Origin: Bacteroidales bacterium UBA3297
GTDB taxonomy: Bacteria > Bacteroidota > Bacteroidia > Bacteroidales > Paludibacteraceae
Assembly (NCBI GenBank): GCA_002362105.1
Contig: DETD01000020.1
Coordinates: forward strand, 114,996-178,995
Length of the DNA stretch: 64,000 nt
Direction: 5' to 3'
Shown: piece after piece, positions 16,727-25,639 of the stretch
Numbering within the stretch: the first letter of the stretch is position 1
How the letters are laid out: the number at the start of each line of letters is the position of its first letter
Translations under genes and position numbers: made by a program
The notes under the pieces: model-generated
What the model was told of the DNA's origin: nothing
What the model saw: only the letters and a program-made list of their open reading frames with translations
Databases searched by the model: none

Positions 16727-17800
16727 ATGTTCAAGGTATCAGTAATAGGCTATCATGCGAAACGAAAGCCATTGCATGATGGGCAGACCGTTAAGACACA
16801 ACAACTGACAAAAGCACTACAAGACTGCTACGGCAGCGAACGTGTCAACGAAGTAGATATGCAAGGCTGTGTAAAGCACCCGTTCACCTTCCTTTGGTCC
16901 TATTTCAAAGCATGTAGAAATAGCGAGAACGTCATCATCCTTCCCGCATACGGAGCGCTAAAGGTATTTCCATTCCTGTGTGTGTTATTCCGGAAAAAAG
17001 GGACAAGACTATTTTACGACGTCATTGGAGGCTGGCTCGGCAATTTCATCAAGAAACGTTCACTCTTACGAAACGTGTTGAAGCGCTTTGACGGAATTTG
17101 GGTAGAAACGACGTGTATGAAAAACGATTTAAACACACAAGGTTTTGAAAACATAACAATCGTTCCAAACTTTAAAGAGCTATCAATTCTTGACCCCAAA
17201 GACTTGCACGAGTCAACAACACCAATCCATTTGTGTGTTTTTTCGCGAATCATCGAAATCAAAGGAATTGAAGACGGCATTAGAGCCATTCGGGAAGTAA
17301 ACACCAAGAAACAGGAAGTTGTCTATACCCTCGACATGTATGGACCTATAGACAAGAGTTACACAGAGCGTTTCAATGCCTTGAAAGAGACACTCCCCGA
17401 CTATATTAAATATTGCGGGTGTGTAGAGGCAGACAAAAGTACAGAAACGCTAAAGAAGTATGACGCACTTTTGTTTCCCACGAGATATGAAGGCGAGGGG
17501 CATCCAGGAACCATTATAGACGCCTACTCAGCAGGGTTACCAGTTATTTCAGCAAAATGGCACAGCTATTCCGATTTTGTTGAAGAAGGGATAACAGGGC
17601 TGGGATATGAGCAATACAATAGTGATAAACTGATTGAATTATTAGAACAAATAGCCGAAACACCAAATGTGCTAAACAAAATGCGCAAAGACTGTTTAAA
17701 GAAAGCGACACAGTATTCGGCAAAAACAGTTATTCGGACAATAGAAAAAATATTAAATGGAAAGAGAACCACTGATATCAATTATTACTCCCAATTATAA
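16727..17800 (+). CDS. Glycosyltransferase family 4 (GT-B)
   Basis: The 357-residue protein shows GT-B architecture. The N-terminal domain includes the acceptor region GQTVKTQQLTKAL near 19-31 and YDVIGGWLG near 97-105; the C-terminal domain includes CVFSRIIEIKGIEDGI near 169-184 and the nucleotide-sugar region FPTRYEGEGHPGTIIDAYSAGLP near 247-269. It begins 1 nt after the epimerase-like gene, and its last 44 nt overlap the next gene. It probably adds one sugar of the repeat unit. The donor is unknown. Confidence 0.9.
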   Translation: MFKVSVIGYHAKRKPLHDGQTVKTQQLTKALQDCYGSERVNEVDMQGCVKHPFTFLWSYFKACRNSENVIILPAYGALKVFPFLCVLFRKKGTRLFYDVIGGWLGNFIKKRSLLRNVLKRFDGIWVETTCMKNDLNTQGFENITIVPNFKELSILDPKDLHESTTPIHLCVFSRIIEIKGIEDGIRAIREVNTKKQEVVYTLDMYGPIDKSYTERFNALKETLPDYIKYCGCVEADKSTETLKKYDALLFPTRYEGEGHPGTIIDAYSAGLPVISAKWHSYSDFVEEGITGLGYEQYNSDKLIELLEQIAETPNVLNKMRKDCLKKATQYSAKTVIRTIEKILNGKRTTDINYYSQL

Positions 17801-18551
17801 TTGTGCCTCGTTTATAGCAGAAACAATAGAAAGTGTTTTGGCACAAACTTATAAGAATTGGGAAATGCTAATTCAAGATGATTGTTCTTCAGACGGATCA
17901 CTGGAAATAGCATTGAGTTACGCAGAAAAGGACCCAAGAATCAAAGTAGAGTCTAATACGAAAAATGCTGGGGCAGCCATCTCCAGAAATAACGCCATAC
18001 GACGTTCACAAGGAGAGTATTTGTCGTTTCTAGACAGCGATGACTTATGGGTTCCGACCAAATTAGAGAAACAAATAAAGTTTATGCAAACCAACAATTG
18101 CGATTTCTGTTACGCAGGTTATGAGCATATCAATAAAAACGGAGACAGTATGCTGATACAGGCCAAAGCCATTAAGCACCTGACCTACAGAAGACTACTG
18201 TTGCATTGCTGGACAGGTTGTCTAACAGTCATCTACAAGCAAGACCTGTCGAACAAGATATACGGACCCGTTTTAAAGAACTGTAACGACCATGGACTGT
18301 TTTTGAAAGTTATGCCCCACATAAAGAACGCCATGGGCATAAGCGAGTGTTTGGGAATGTACAGAATTAGAGAAGGAGGTATTTCTCGGAAAAAAACAGG
18401 AAAACTAAAATCGTTCTTCCAATTGTTTCACGACATAGAAGGACTAAATTACATAACAGCGACCTTCTGTTTAATGACCCAAATACTCATTAAACGATTC
18501 TATAAATACAAAGAGATAACAGCAAACGAAAGCTGCACAAACAATATTTAA
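17757..18551 (+). CDS. Glycosyltransferase family 2
   Basis: The 264-residue protein starts ISIITPNYNCASFIAETIESVLAQTY, a standard GT-A opening, followed by QDDCSSDGS near 41-49 and the DxD-type motif LDSDDLW near 93-99. The ATG at 17757 lies 44 nt inside the previous gene; initiation there keeps the complete first beta strand, so the long overlap appears real. The C-terminal 60 residues are helical and basic, as is usual for membrane-associated GT2 enzymes in O-antigen loci. Confidence 0.9.
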   Translation: MEREPLISIITPNYNCASFIAETIESVLAQTYKNWEMLIQDDCSSDGSLEIALSYAEKDPRIKVESNTKNAGAAISRNNAIRRSQGEYLSFLDSDDLWVPTKLEKQIKFMQTNNCDFCYAGYEHINKNGDSMLIQAKAIKHLTYRRLLLHCWTGCLTVIYKQDLSNKIYGPVLKNCNDHGLFLKVMPHIKNAMGISECLGMYRIREGGISRKKTGKLKSFFQLFHDIEGLNYITATFCLMTQILIKRFYKYKEITANESCTNNI

Positions 18552-18582
18552 AGTTTATTCTTATTTTAATATCTAAAAAAAA

Positions 18583-19803
18583 ATGACATCTCATTTATTC
18601 ATATGCATTTGTTGTACATTTTTTGCCTGTTTATTTGCAGTTAGATTCAACCCGACCCTAGTCTTACTAGCCTATAAAAAAGGGATTCTAGACAGTCCGG
18701 GGACCCGAAAACTACAAACGAAACCCGTACCCGTTATTGGCGGTATAAGCGTATATCTGGCCGCGATATCAAGTGTCGCAGTTATTAACATATTCCAACC
18801 AACAGACGATTTGTATATGGCAGTAGCTGCAATTTCACTGATATTCTTTATCGGGTTATTAGACGACCTGACAGACATAAGTCCGTATAGGAAATTCTTC
18901 TATCAGACTCTTATAATACTAGTTTTGTTCGCTTCAGACTCATATAGAATAGACACTTTAAACGGGGTATTTGAAATTCATGAGCTACCAATGTCGGTAA
19001 GTCTGCTATTAAGCCTGCTGACAGGAGTTGGCCTGATGAATGCCCTGAACATGATAGACGGTGTTGACGGTTTAAGCAGCGGTATTGGCATTTGTACCTG
19101 CGGATTCTGCGGAGGTTACTTCTTGATTCATGAAGATATAATATATGCCGCACTGGCATTCACATTTTTAGGCTCACTAATTCCATTCTTCTTTTGTAAC
19201 GTATTTTCCAATAAGTACAAAATGTTTATTGGCGACAGCGGATCATTGGTAATGGGTATGTTGGCCTATATATTCAGCTGCCGTATCCTTCACGAAAAAG
19301 ACGCACTTATTGGCAGTAAAAATGTAAGTTTGATGGTGGCTATATTCGCCGTCCCTATTTTCGACACCTTGCGTGTGATGACAATGAGAATACTAGCCGG
19401 AGGCTCACCATTCAAAGCAGACAAGACTCATCTGCACCACATTTTTGTATCGCTTAAACTACCACATATGCTGATTACGATGGTCATTTTGTTTATGGTA
19501 GTTATCATAGAGGCATTTTGGTTCTTATTGTTCAATTTCAATCTAGACGTAACAATCCATACCTTAATCGTAGTTGCTTTTTGCGCGACACTGGTTTGGG
19601 GTGTTTATCTATACCTGAACAATACAAAGAACCACCACCCCGACCGTTTTATGGCTTATACCAATTGGATACTAAAACTAAGGAAGAATCCGGACAAACT
19701 GGTTTCAAAAATTGGCCGATTCATCGATGACCTTAAATTAGTAGAACACGGATGGCTGAAAATCCCTACAAGGAAAAAGAGAGGGCATAAGGCCAATTCA
19801 TAA
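18583..19803 (+). CDS. WecA/TagO-like polyprenyl-phosphate sugar-1-phosphate transferase
   Basis: The 406-residue multi-pass membrane protein belongs to the MraY/WecA family that starts repeat-unit synthesis on undecaprenyl phosphate. It has the Mg-binding motif LLDDLTD near 92-98, the NMIDGVDGLSSG motif near 155-166, the GDSGSLVMG motif near 214-222 and the cytoplasmic HLHH histidine motif near 286-289. The sugar is often N-acetylhexosamine-1-phosphate. The C-terminal 60 residues form a basic cytoplasmic tail longer than in E. coli WecA. It is the only initiating transferase in the locus; no WcaJ-type enzyme is present. Confidence 0.93.
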   Translation: MTSHLFICICCTFFACLFAVRFNPTLVLLAYKKGILDSPGTRKLQTKPVPVIGGISVYLAAISSVAVINIFQPTDDLYMAVAAISLIFFIGLLDDLTDISPYRKFFYQTLIILVLFASDSYRIDTLNGVFEIHELPMSVSLLLSLLTGVGLMNALNMIDGVDGLSSGIGICTCGFCGGYFLIHEDIIYAALAFTFLGSLIPFFFCNVFSNKYKMFIGDSGSLVMGMLAYIFSCRILHEKDALIGSKNVSLMVAIFAVPIFDTLRVMTMRILAGGSPFKADKTHLHHIFVSLKLPHMLITMVILFMVVIIEAFWFLLFNFNLDVTIHTLIVVAFCATLVWGVYLYLNNTKNHHPDRFMAYTNWILKLRKNPDKLVSKIGRFIDDLKLVEHGWLKIPTRKKRGHKANS

Positions 19804-19932
19804 TTACTATAAAAGGAAACACAAAACAGCAAAAAGGATCTGTTTCGTAATATCGGTTGCTTTTTGTTAGATTGGCATACTATTATATATTGTGCTAGCA
19901 CTTAGTTTTTTATAATCATATTTTTCTTCAAA

Positions 19933-21060
19933 ATGTATATTCCGCGACTTACAATAAAAATTCTCAGGAAGATTGGCGCAAACAGGTTTTTATTTAAATG
20001 CCTGGCACCATTTGCAAAAGCACGCACAGAAATAAATGAAGACATTGTTGCAACAGCACAAGACAGACTTGCCACTCTTAGACCGGTTCCTTCAGGTACC
20101 TCTATGTGTGAGAACAACATTGCAGACAATCCGAAATATAATCTTCAAGTTATAATTCCAGCCTATAACGTAGAAAAATATATAGAAGATTGCGTGGAAT
20201 CTGTATTGAACCAGGAAACAAAGTACAACTACATCGTATATATAGTTAATGATGGCTCGACCGATACTACCAGACAGATTCTTAAGAAGTATGAAAACGA
20301 CAGCCGTGTAATTCTAATCGACCAGAAGAATAAAGGACTGTCGGGAGCTAGAAATACAGCACTGAAAAACATAAATGCAGATTATGTAGCATTTGTCGAT
20401 TCTGACGACATACTTGACGAAGGGGCAATTGAAGCGCTTTTAAGCAAGGCGTACGAACTAGACGCCGATGTTGTTCAGGGCAATTTCAGAAGGTTTAAGA
20501 CCGATGTGAAAAATTATACAACAGGTTCAAATCTTTCAGAGTCCTCGGAAACAAGGCCGAACGACTTGATGGGCTTCGCGTGGGGAAAAATCTACAGGAA
20601 CCGCCTATTTTCTCATTTACAGTTTCCCGAGGGATATTGGTACGAAGATACCATGTGTAATTTCCTTATCCTCCCCCAGTGCGGCAAAACTGCGACCATC
20701 AGCAAAAATGTGTATTATTACCGGAAAGCAAACAAGTTCAGTATTACGCACCAGACAAGGTCAAATCCAAAATGTATAGATTCTTACTATATAACCCAAC
20801 TTGTACTCAAAGAGCAGGAACAACTGGGTATTAGGGAAAATGACCTTACAGACAAAATACTGAATCAGATTAGATACAATACGGAAAGGGCCGTAAGATG
20901 CCTCTCTAAAACAGAATTGAAGTATTTGTTTGTATTGCATTGTAAACTTTTCGAGGCCTATAAAACCGAAGCATCCAAAAACAGAGATTACGCCATAATA
21001 CAGGAAGCCCTAGAAACACGTCGGTTCGCATTGCTTATGTTGTTTGTTATACTATGCTGA
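19933..21060 (+). CDS. Glycosyltransferase family 2 with N-terminal extension
   Basis: The 375-residue protein carries a roughly 70-residue basic N-terminal extension before the GT-A domain, which starts LQVIIPAYNVEKYIEDCVESVL near 74. NDGSTDTT follows near 106, and FVDSDDILDEGAIE, with the DxD-type motif, is near 158. It is separated from the main locus by 129 nt without a clear terminator, so it may have been added to the locus or be a peripheral member. The gene ends just before a long gene-free region. Confidence 0.88.
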   Translation: MYIPRLTIKILRKIGANRFLFKCLAPFAKARTEINEDIVATAQDRLATLRPVPSGTSMCENNIADNPKYNLQVIIPAYNVEKYIEDCVESVLNQETKYNYIVYIVNDGSTDTTRQILKKYENDSRVILIDQKNKGLSGARNTALKNINADYVAFVDSDDILDEGAIEALLSKAYELDADVVQGNFRRFKTDVKNYTTGSNLSESSETRPNDLMGFAWGKIYRNRLFSHLQFPEGYWYEDTMCNFLILPQCGKTATISKNVYYYRKANKFSITHQTRSNPKCIDSYYITQLVLKEQEQLGIRENDLTDKILNQIRYNTERAVRCLSKTELKYLFVLHCKLFEAYKTEASKNRDYAIIQEALETRRFALLMLFVILC

Positions 21061-21497
21061 AACTTCTGGATGATCTTTTGGGGGAGTTTTCCCCCACCAG
21101 AGTTCGGCGAAACAGAAGACACAGAAGAAATACGCTTATTTGAGAGGTATAAATACAGTCTTCGCAGAGAGTGAATTTATAAATAGGAAGTAGAAACACT
21201 AGTACAAATCTAACAGCCGGCCAACATACAACCTTCATATTTGGATTATTCTATCTAAGGCCCAAAAACAAGAATGTAGTTGGGAAAATAACAGCAAAAT
21301 TGAACAATAAAAAAAGCGCAGGAGCAACGAAGTTTTTAGGCAAAAACGCGCAAAAACCTAGGAAAAAATCGGACAAAAATTTCGCAACCGTTAGCAAATT
21401 AATAAAAATCAAGTAATTGCAAAAACAGACAAACAGTTGTCACAAAAATCCAAAATTCTTTGATAGAAAAATGCAATTGTAGGAGCCGCATAAGCAC

Positions 21498-21660
21498 TAC
21501 TTTTGTTGTGTCAACGAGAAAGTAATGTTTGAATTGAAAATGTAGTTTATTTGTATATAAAAAGAATTGTAGTTTAATTTCGTGTTTATTTAAAGTAATT
21601 AGTTTGAATTCTTAGTTTATTAGGTTCAAGAAAAAAGCGATGTGTGAACATCGCTTTTTT
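21498..21660 (+). ncRNA. Candidate small RNA with own promoter and terminator
   Basis: A TACTTTTG box at 21498-21505, with TTG at 21477-21479 upstream at about the -33 distance, is followed 126 nt later by a 13-bp terminator hairpin. A transcript from about 21512 to 21660 would be near 150 nt. It contains several TAGTTTA/TAGTTTG-like elements and no reading frame of note. This is inferred from the arrangement of signals only. Confidence 0.4.
21631..21660 (+). terminator. Rho-independent terminator with no gene before it
   Basis: AAAAAAGCGATGT pairs perfectly with ACATCGCTTTTTT around the loop GTGA, followed by one more T. The nearest upstream gene ends 570 nt earlier. Confidence 0.85.
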
Positions 21661-21729
21661 TGTTCACCTACAAAACAAACCACTAAATTAAAAAAATAAT
21701 TATTTTTGCAAAAACAGAACAAATATTAT

Positions 21730-21737
21730 TATATTTG
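21730..21737 (+). promoter_or_regulatory. Bacteroidetes -7 box (TATATTTG) for the HAD gene
   Basis: The exact match is preceded by TTTG at 21705-21708, 21 nt upstream, a good -33 spacing. It lies 68 nt before the start codon at 21805. Confidence 0.6.
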
Positions 21738-21804
21738 CAAAGTAAATTTATTAACCAATTAAGGAACAAGCATCATCCACAAAAACAATAACTGAATAAG
21801 ACAT

Positions 21805-22434
21805 ATGCTAAAAAATCTAATTTTTGACTGGGGCGGTGTAATAAGCGTCAGCCAACACAAAGAGGCAGTAAGACGATTTGCGGAATTAGGTTTGCCCAAT
21901 GCGGAAAGCTATTTTGAAGAAGGAAAGAACTGGGGCGGCATATTCGGAGAAGTAGAAAGCGGTGCTATCAGCATCGAGCATTTTCTCAAAAAAATCAGCC
22001 AATTGTGTGGAAAGCCCATCTCCTTTGAGGAAGTAGCATACGCATGGTGGGGATTTTTCGACCATTTGACCCCATGCATACTCCAACAGCTTGAAGCTTG
22101 GAAGCAACAAGGCTACCGCCTCTATATACTAACGAACAACAATCCGTTTATGATGAGTTATATAAACGGAGACCAATTTTCGCCAGAAGGACGTGCATTC
22201 CGCACCTACTTCGACAAAATTTATGTCAGTTGCGAAATAGGATTGGCCAAGCCAGACAAAGCCATCTATGAGTATGTGCTGAAAGACGGTAAAATGAAAG
22301 CCGACGAAACCATTTTTGTTGACGACAGAGAACTAAACACAGAAGGGGCAAAAGCAGCAGGAATAGCCACCTACCTGGTCGAAAATGCAGAAGACTGGGT
22401 AGCAGACTTCGCCGCAAAGCATATAAAGTATTAA
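21805..22434 (+). CDS. HAD superfamily hydrolase (YihX-like phosphatase)
   Basis: The 209-residue protein has the HAD motif I FDWGGV with nucleophile Asp8, motif II LTNNN near 110-114, motif III lysine in LAKPDKAIYEY near 152-162, and motif IV VDDRELN near 172-178. The DxGG form of motif I is usual for the subfamily related to YihX and the N-terminal domain of soluble epoxide hydrolase. It is probably a cytoplasmic phosphatase of small phosphorylated sugars or nucleotides. The substrate is unknown. It is transcribed alone from its own promoter. Confidence 0.9.
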   Translation: MLKNLIFDWGGVISVSQHKEAVRRFAELGLPNAESYFEEGKNWGGIFGEVESGAISIEHFLKKISQLCGKPISFEEVAYAWWGFFDHLTPCILQQLEAWKQQGYRLYILTNNNPFMMSYINGDQFSPEGRAFRTYFDKIYVSCEIGLAKPDKAIYEYVLKDGKMKADETIFVDDRELNTEGAKAAGIATYLVENAEDWVADFAAKHIKY

Positions 22435-22518
22435 TATATAAGTAATTTTAACCAGTTTTATTCTTAAATCGAACACTTTTAACAAAAAAGTAAAATTGGG
22501 AATATACCCGAAAAAAAT

Positions 22519-22526
22519 TATATTTG
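22519..22526 (+). promoter_or_regulatory. Bacteroidetes -7 box (TATATTTG) for the TlpA-like gene
   Basis: The exact TAnnTTTG match lies 46 nt before the start codon at 22573. Confidence 0.55.
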
Positions 22527-22572
22527 TAAAAAGGTAGAGATAAGAGTTTCTAACACTTAAAGGATAACAGAT

Positions 22573-23931
22573 ATGAGATTACTGAAAACGATACTACTCT
22601 GTTTACTAATACTACCACTTGATGGTTTCGCCAAAAAGGATGGCCTTGCGCACCTGAGCGGAAAAATCGAGGGGTACAAGTACGGTAGCAGCATCATAAT
22701 TGTGGATCCGCAGGGGAATCTTCCAGATGACACATTAAAAATGTCGGCAGACGGAAGTTTCAAGACCGCATTTGCAGTAAAGTATCCTACCGAACTGATT
22801 TTCACAATAGAGCAACCTCAGGTTCAATTTAAGTTTTATGCTACCCAAAACAGCCATGCGCAAATGAGCATCAGCCTTCGCAAGGGCAATGGAGAGGAAT
22901 ATGCAGCCAACATCGACTATCTGGGAGACAACAAAGAAGTGTTCTCATTTATACAGAGTCACGACTACAACAACCTGATAGGCGAAAAATACAGCGATGA
23001 AAAGATAAAAAAGATGTCGTTTGCAGAATTTCAGCAAGAACTCCGCAAAGACATCAACCAAATGAAGGCTGACCTTACCCCCCTCAAAGACAAAATGTTC
23101 AAGGCCGCAAAAGCAGCTGAATGGGAAAAGAAATACACCTATGAACTGATGCGGTATTCGGAAGTAGAGACAACCGAAGACAAAGATTACAGCGAATGGT
23201 GGGCTAACCAAGACATTAATAACGACCAAAATTTGGCAAGCAACTGCGTCGCACGCAAATACAAATTGCAGAAGAACTCAGGACAGAACGACTTCGACGT
23301 TGCCTTTATTAAAGATTTGCCACGTTATTTTGCCAACAAAGAAATTTACTTCAACTGTGCAAACGAGCACATTGTGAATGTACTGGCAAGCGCACCCGTA
23401 AACGTTGACGAGATATACAACACCTACAAGAAACTGTATGCGGGTCACGAAAACGACATACCAGACTATGTGAAGGCAAGCTACGAGGAAGCAAAACGCC
23501 ATGTGGCAGGCAAACAGGCGCCAGATTTCGAGATGACCGACGAAACAGGGAAGAAGGTCAAGCTATCGGATTTACGCGGCAAGTTGCTGTATATTGACGT
23601 ATGGGCAACTTGGTGCGCCCCTTGCAGAGCCGAAATTCCAAATATGAAAACATTGTCAGCGCACTACAAAGACGACCCAAGCGTCTTGCTCGTTTCAATC
23701 TCGATAGACCAAGATGAAGACCGCTGGAAGAAATCGATATCGGGAACTGAAAAAGAAAGCAACTGGAACCATTATCACGTAGAAGGCGTATTAGAATCGG
23801 AATTCTGCAAGCGCTACAGTATAGCGGGCATTCCACGCTTCCTGATAATTGACCGTAACGGAAAGATAGTTTCACTAGACGCACCACGTCCGGGTGAACC
23901 ATCAACAATAGAGCTAATTGACAAAAATTGA
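22573..23931 (+). CDS. Periplasmic TlpA-like thioredoxin-fold protein with N-terminal DUF4369-like domain
   Basis: The 452-residue protein has a signal peptide (about 1-20, cleavage near GFA-KK). It then carries a beta-rich N-terminal domain like the DUF4369 regions found in Bacteroidetes (LSGKIEGYKYGSSIIIVDP near 29-47), a helical middle region, and a C-terminal thioredoxin domain of the AhpC/TSA-TlpA type from about 313. The redox motif is WCAPC with cysteines 348 and 351, and the cis-proline is in AGIPRFLI. It most likely acts in periplasmic thiol reduction or protein folding. The gene is alone between its promoter and a strong terminator. Confidence 0.93.
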   Translation: MRLLKTILLCLLILPLDGFAKKDGLAHLSGKIEGYKYGSSIIIVDPQGNLPDDTLKMSADGSFKTAFAVKYPTELIFTIEQPQVQFKFYATQNSHAQMSISLRKGNGEEYAANIDYLGDNKEVFSFIQSHDYNNLIGEKYSDEKIKKMSFAEFQQELRKDINQMKADLTPLKDKMFKAAKAAEWEKKYTYELMRYSEVETTEDKDYSEWWANQDINNDQNLASNCVARKYKLQKNSGQNDFDVAFIKDLPRYFANKEIYFNCANEHIVNVLASAPVNVDEIYNTYKKLYAGHENDIPDYVKASYEEAKRHVAGKQAPDFEMTDETGKKVKLSDLRGKLLYIDVWATWCAPCRAEIPNMKTLSAHYKDDPSVLLVSISIDQDEDRWKKSISGTEKESNWNHYHVEGVLESEFCKRYSIAGIPRFLIIDRNGKIVSLDAPRPGEPSTIELIDKN

Positions 23932-23996
23932 CACCTTTCAATAAAACACGAAAGAACGACTCAAAGAATAGGAGTATAAAAGAGTAAATCAGTATT

Positions 23997-24028
23997 AAAT
24001 AGGGGGATTTATTAATCCCCCTATTTTT
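23997..24028 (+). terminator. Rho-independent terminator after the TlpA-like gene
   Basis: AAATAGGGGGATT pairs with AATCCCCCTATTT around a short loop, followed by T residues. The pairing is perfect over 13 bp. Confidence 0.92.
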
Positions 24029-24051
24029 ATGATACAACACATAAAATTGTG

Positions 24052-24059
24052 TAAATTTG
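24052..24059 (+). promoter_or_regulatory. Bacteroidetes -7 box (TAAATTTG) for proS
   Basis: The exact match is located 29 nt before the proS start codon, directly after the preceding terminator. Confidence 0.55.
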
Positions 24060-24087
24060 CGCAAATTTAAGAAAAGTATATCCTTAT

Positions 24088-25572
24088 ATGGCAAAAGAAC
24101 TAACACCACGCGCCGAGAACTACTCGCAGTGGTATAACGACTTGGTAGTAAAGGCTGACCTAGCAGAGCAGTCAGCAGTCAGAGGCTGTATGGTAATCAA
24201 ACCATATGGTTATTCAATTTGGGAGAAGATGCAGCATGAGCTTGACCGCCGCTTCAAAGAAACCGGTCACGTAAACGCCTACTTCCCGTTGCTGATTCCG
24301 AAATCGTTCTTGAGCCGTGAAGCAAAGCACGTAGAAGGTTTCGCAAAAGAATGTGCAGTAGTAACCCACTACCGCCTGAAGGTAAACGACGAGGGAAACG
24401 CCGTAGTTGTAGACCCTGAAGCAAAACTGGAAGAAGAACTTATTGTGCGTCCAACATCAGAGACCATTATCTGGAACACCTATAAGAACTGGATCAAGAG
24501 CTGGAGAGACCTACCAATTCTATGTAACCAGTGGGCCAATGTAATGCGTTGGGAAATGAGAACCCGTCCGTTCCTCCGCACCGCAGAATTCTTGTGGCAG
24601 GAAGGGCACACCGCACACGAAACCTACGAAGAGGCAGAGGCAGAAGCACAGCGTATGCTGAACGTTTATGCCGATTTTGCCGAAAACGTAATGGCAGTGC
24701 CAGTTGTAAAGGGTGTTAAGAGTGAAACCGAGCGTTTTGCAGGTGCAGTAGACACCTACACCATTGAAGCACTTATGCAGGATGGCAAAGCATTGCAGAG
24801 CGGTACTTCACACTTCTTGGGTCAGAACTTTGCGAAGGCATTCGGCGCCCAGTTCCAGAACCGCAACGGAGAACTCGAATATGTTTGGGCAACCTCATGG
24901 GGTGTATCAACCCGCCTGATTGGCGCGCTCATCATGGCACATAGCGACGACAACGGTTTGGTATTGCCTCCAAACTTGGCTCCAATCCAGGTTGTTATCG
25001 TTCCAATCTTCAAGGGCGAAGAGCAGTTGAAGCAGATTTCAGAAAAGTTGGCTCCAGTTATTGCAGAGTTGAAGCAGTTGGGCATCAGCGTTAAGTACGA
25101 TGACGCAGACACCAAGAAGCCAGGATGGAAGTTCGCTGAATATGAATTAAAGGGTGTACCTGTTCGTTTGGCAATGGGCGCACGCGATATGGAGAACGGT
25201 ACCATTGAAGTTGCACGCCGCGACACCCTCACCAAGGAGACAAAGAGTCTGGATGGCATTGCAACATACATTAAGGACTTGTTGGCAGACATCCAGAAGA
25301 ACATCTTCCAGAAGGCTCTCGACTACCGCAAGCAGAACATCAAGACCGTTGACACTTACGAAGAGTTCAAGAAGGAAATTGAAAAGGGCGGATTTATACT
25401 TGCACACTGGGACGGCACCGCAGAAACAGAAGCCAAGATTAAGGAAGAAACAAAGGCAACCATCCGCTGCATTCCTTTCGACAGCTATGTTGACGGAGAC
25501 AAGGAGCCAGGTAAGTGTATGGTAACCGGCAAACCTTCAAAATGCCGTGTTCTTTTCGCAAGAGCATACTAA
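24088..25572 (+). CDS. proS: Prolyl-tRNA synthetase, eukaryote/archaeal-like type without editing insertion
   Basis: The 494-residue class II synthetase charges tRNA-Pro. Its start (LTPRAENYSQWYNDLVVKADLAE, read in parts) and motif 2 region, RTRPFLRTAEFLWQEGHTAH near 159-178, are those of the shorter ProRS type that lacks the INS editing domain and carries a C-terminal extension. The anticodon-binding domain follows near 290-390. The last residues RVLFARAY match the C-terminal domain ending in an aromatic residue typical of this type. It is a complete single gene with promoter and terminator. In the 3' half, codon use shifts toward highly expressed forms. Confidence 0.97.
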   Translation: MAKELTPRAENYSQWYNDLVVKADLAEQSAVRGCMVIKPYGYSIWEKMQHELDRRFKETGHVNAYFPLLIPKSFLSREAKHVEGFAKECAVVTHYRLKVNDEGNAVVVDPEAKLEEELIVRPTSETIIWNTYKNWIKSWRDLPILCNQWANVMRWEMRTRPFLRTAEFLWQEGHTAHETYEEAEAEAQRMLNVYADFAENVMAVPVVKGVKSETERFAGAVDTYTIEALMQDGKALQSGTSHFLGQNFAKAFGAQFQNRNGELEYVWATSWGVSTRLIGALIMAHSDDNGLVLPPNLAPIQVVIVPIFKGEEQLKQISEKLAPVIAELKQLGISVKYDDADTKKPGWKFAEYELKGVPVRLAMGARDMENGTIEVARRDTLTKETKSLDGIATYIKDLLADIQKNIFQKALDYRKQNIKTVDTYEEFKKEIEKGGFILAHWDGTAETEAKIKEETKATIRCIPFDSYVDGDKEPGKCMVTGKPSKCRVLFARAY

Positions 25573-25593
25573 TTGACCACTACCCTATAACAG

Positions 25594-25625
25594 AAAAGCG
25601 AGGCACAAAGTGCTTCGCTTTTTTT
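25594..25625. terminator. Terminator between converging proS and RluA-family genes
   Basis: AAAGCGAGGCAC pairs with GTGCTTCGCTTT (one G-T wobble) around AAA and is followed by seven T on the plus strand. The minus strand has a shorter T run, so it may work in both directions. Confidence 0.85.
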
Positions 25626-25639
25626 ATAGAACAATTAAT

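Larger units (their letters stand above)
21061..21804. other. Gene-free region of about 740 bp
   Basis: No credible coding frame is present on either strand. The left part holds a short hairpin (five G, six-nt loop, five C at 21080-21095) without a T tract. The right part holds a -7 box at 21498 followed by a good terminator at 21631-21660 with no gene between them, which suggests a small RNA. The promoter of the HAD gene lies at 21730. The composition is AT-rich. Confidence 0.6.

Noticed and set aside
19820..19880. AGCAAAAAG / CTTTTTGTT inverted repeat as a terminator after the WecA-like gene
   Set aside because: The loop is about 23 nt, the stem is nearly all A-T, and no T run follows beyond the stem.
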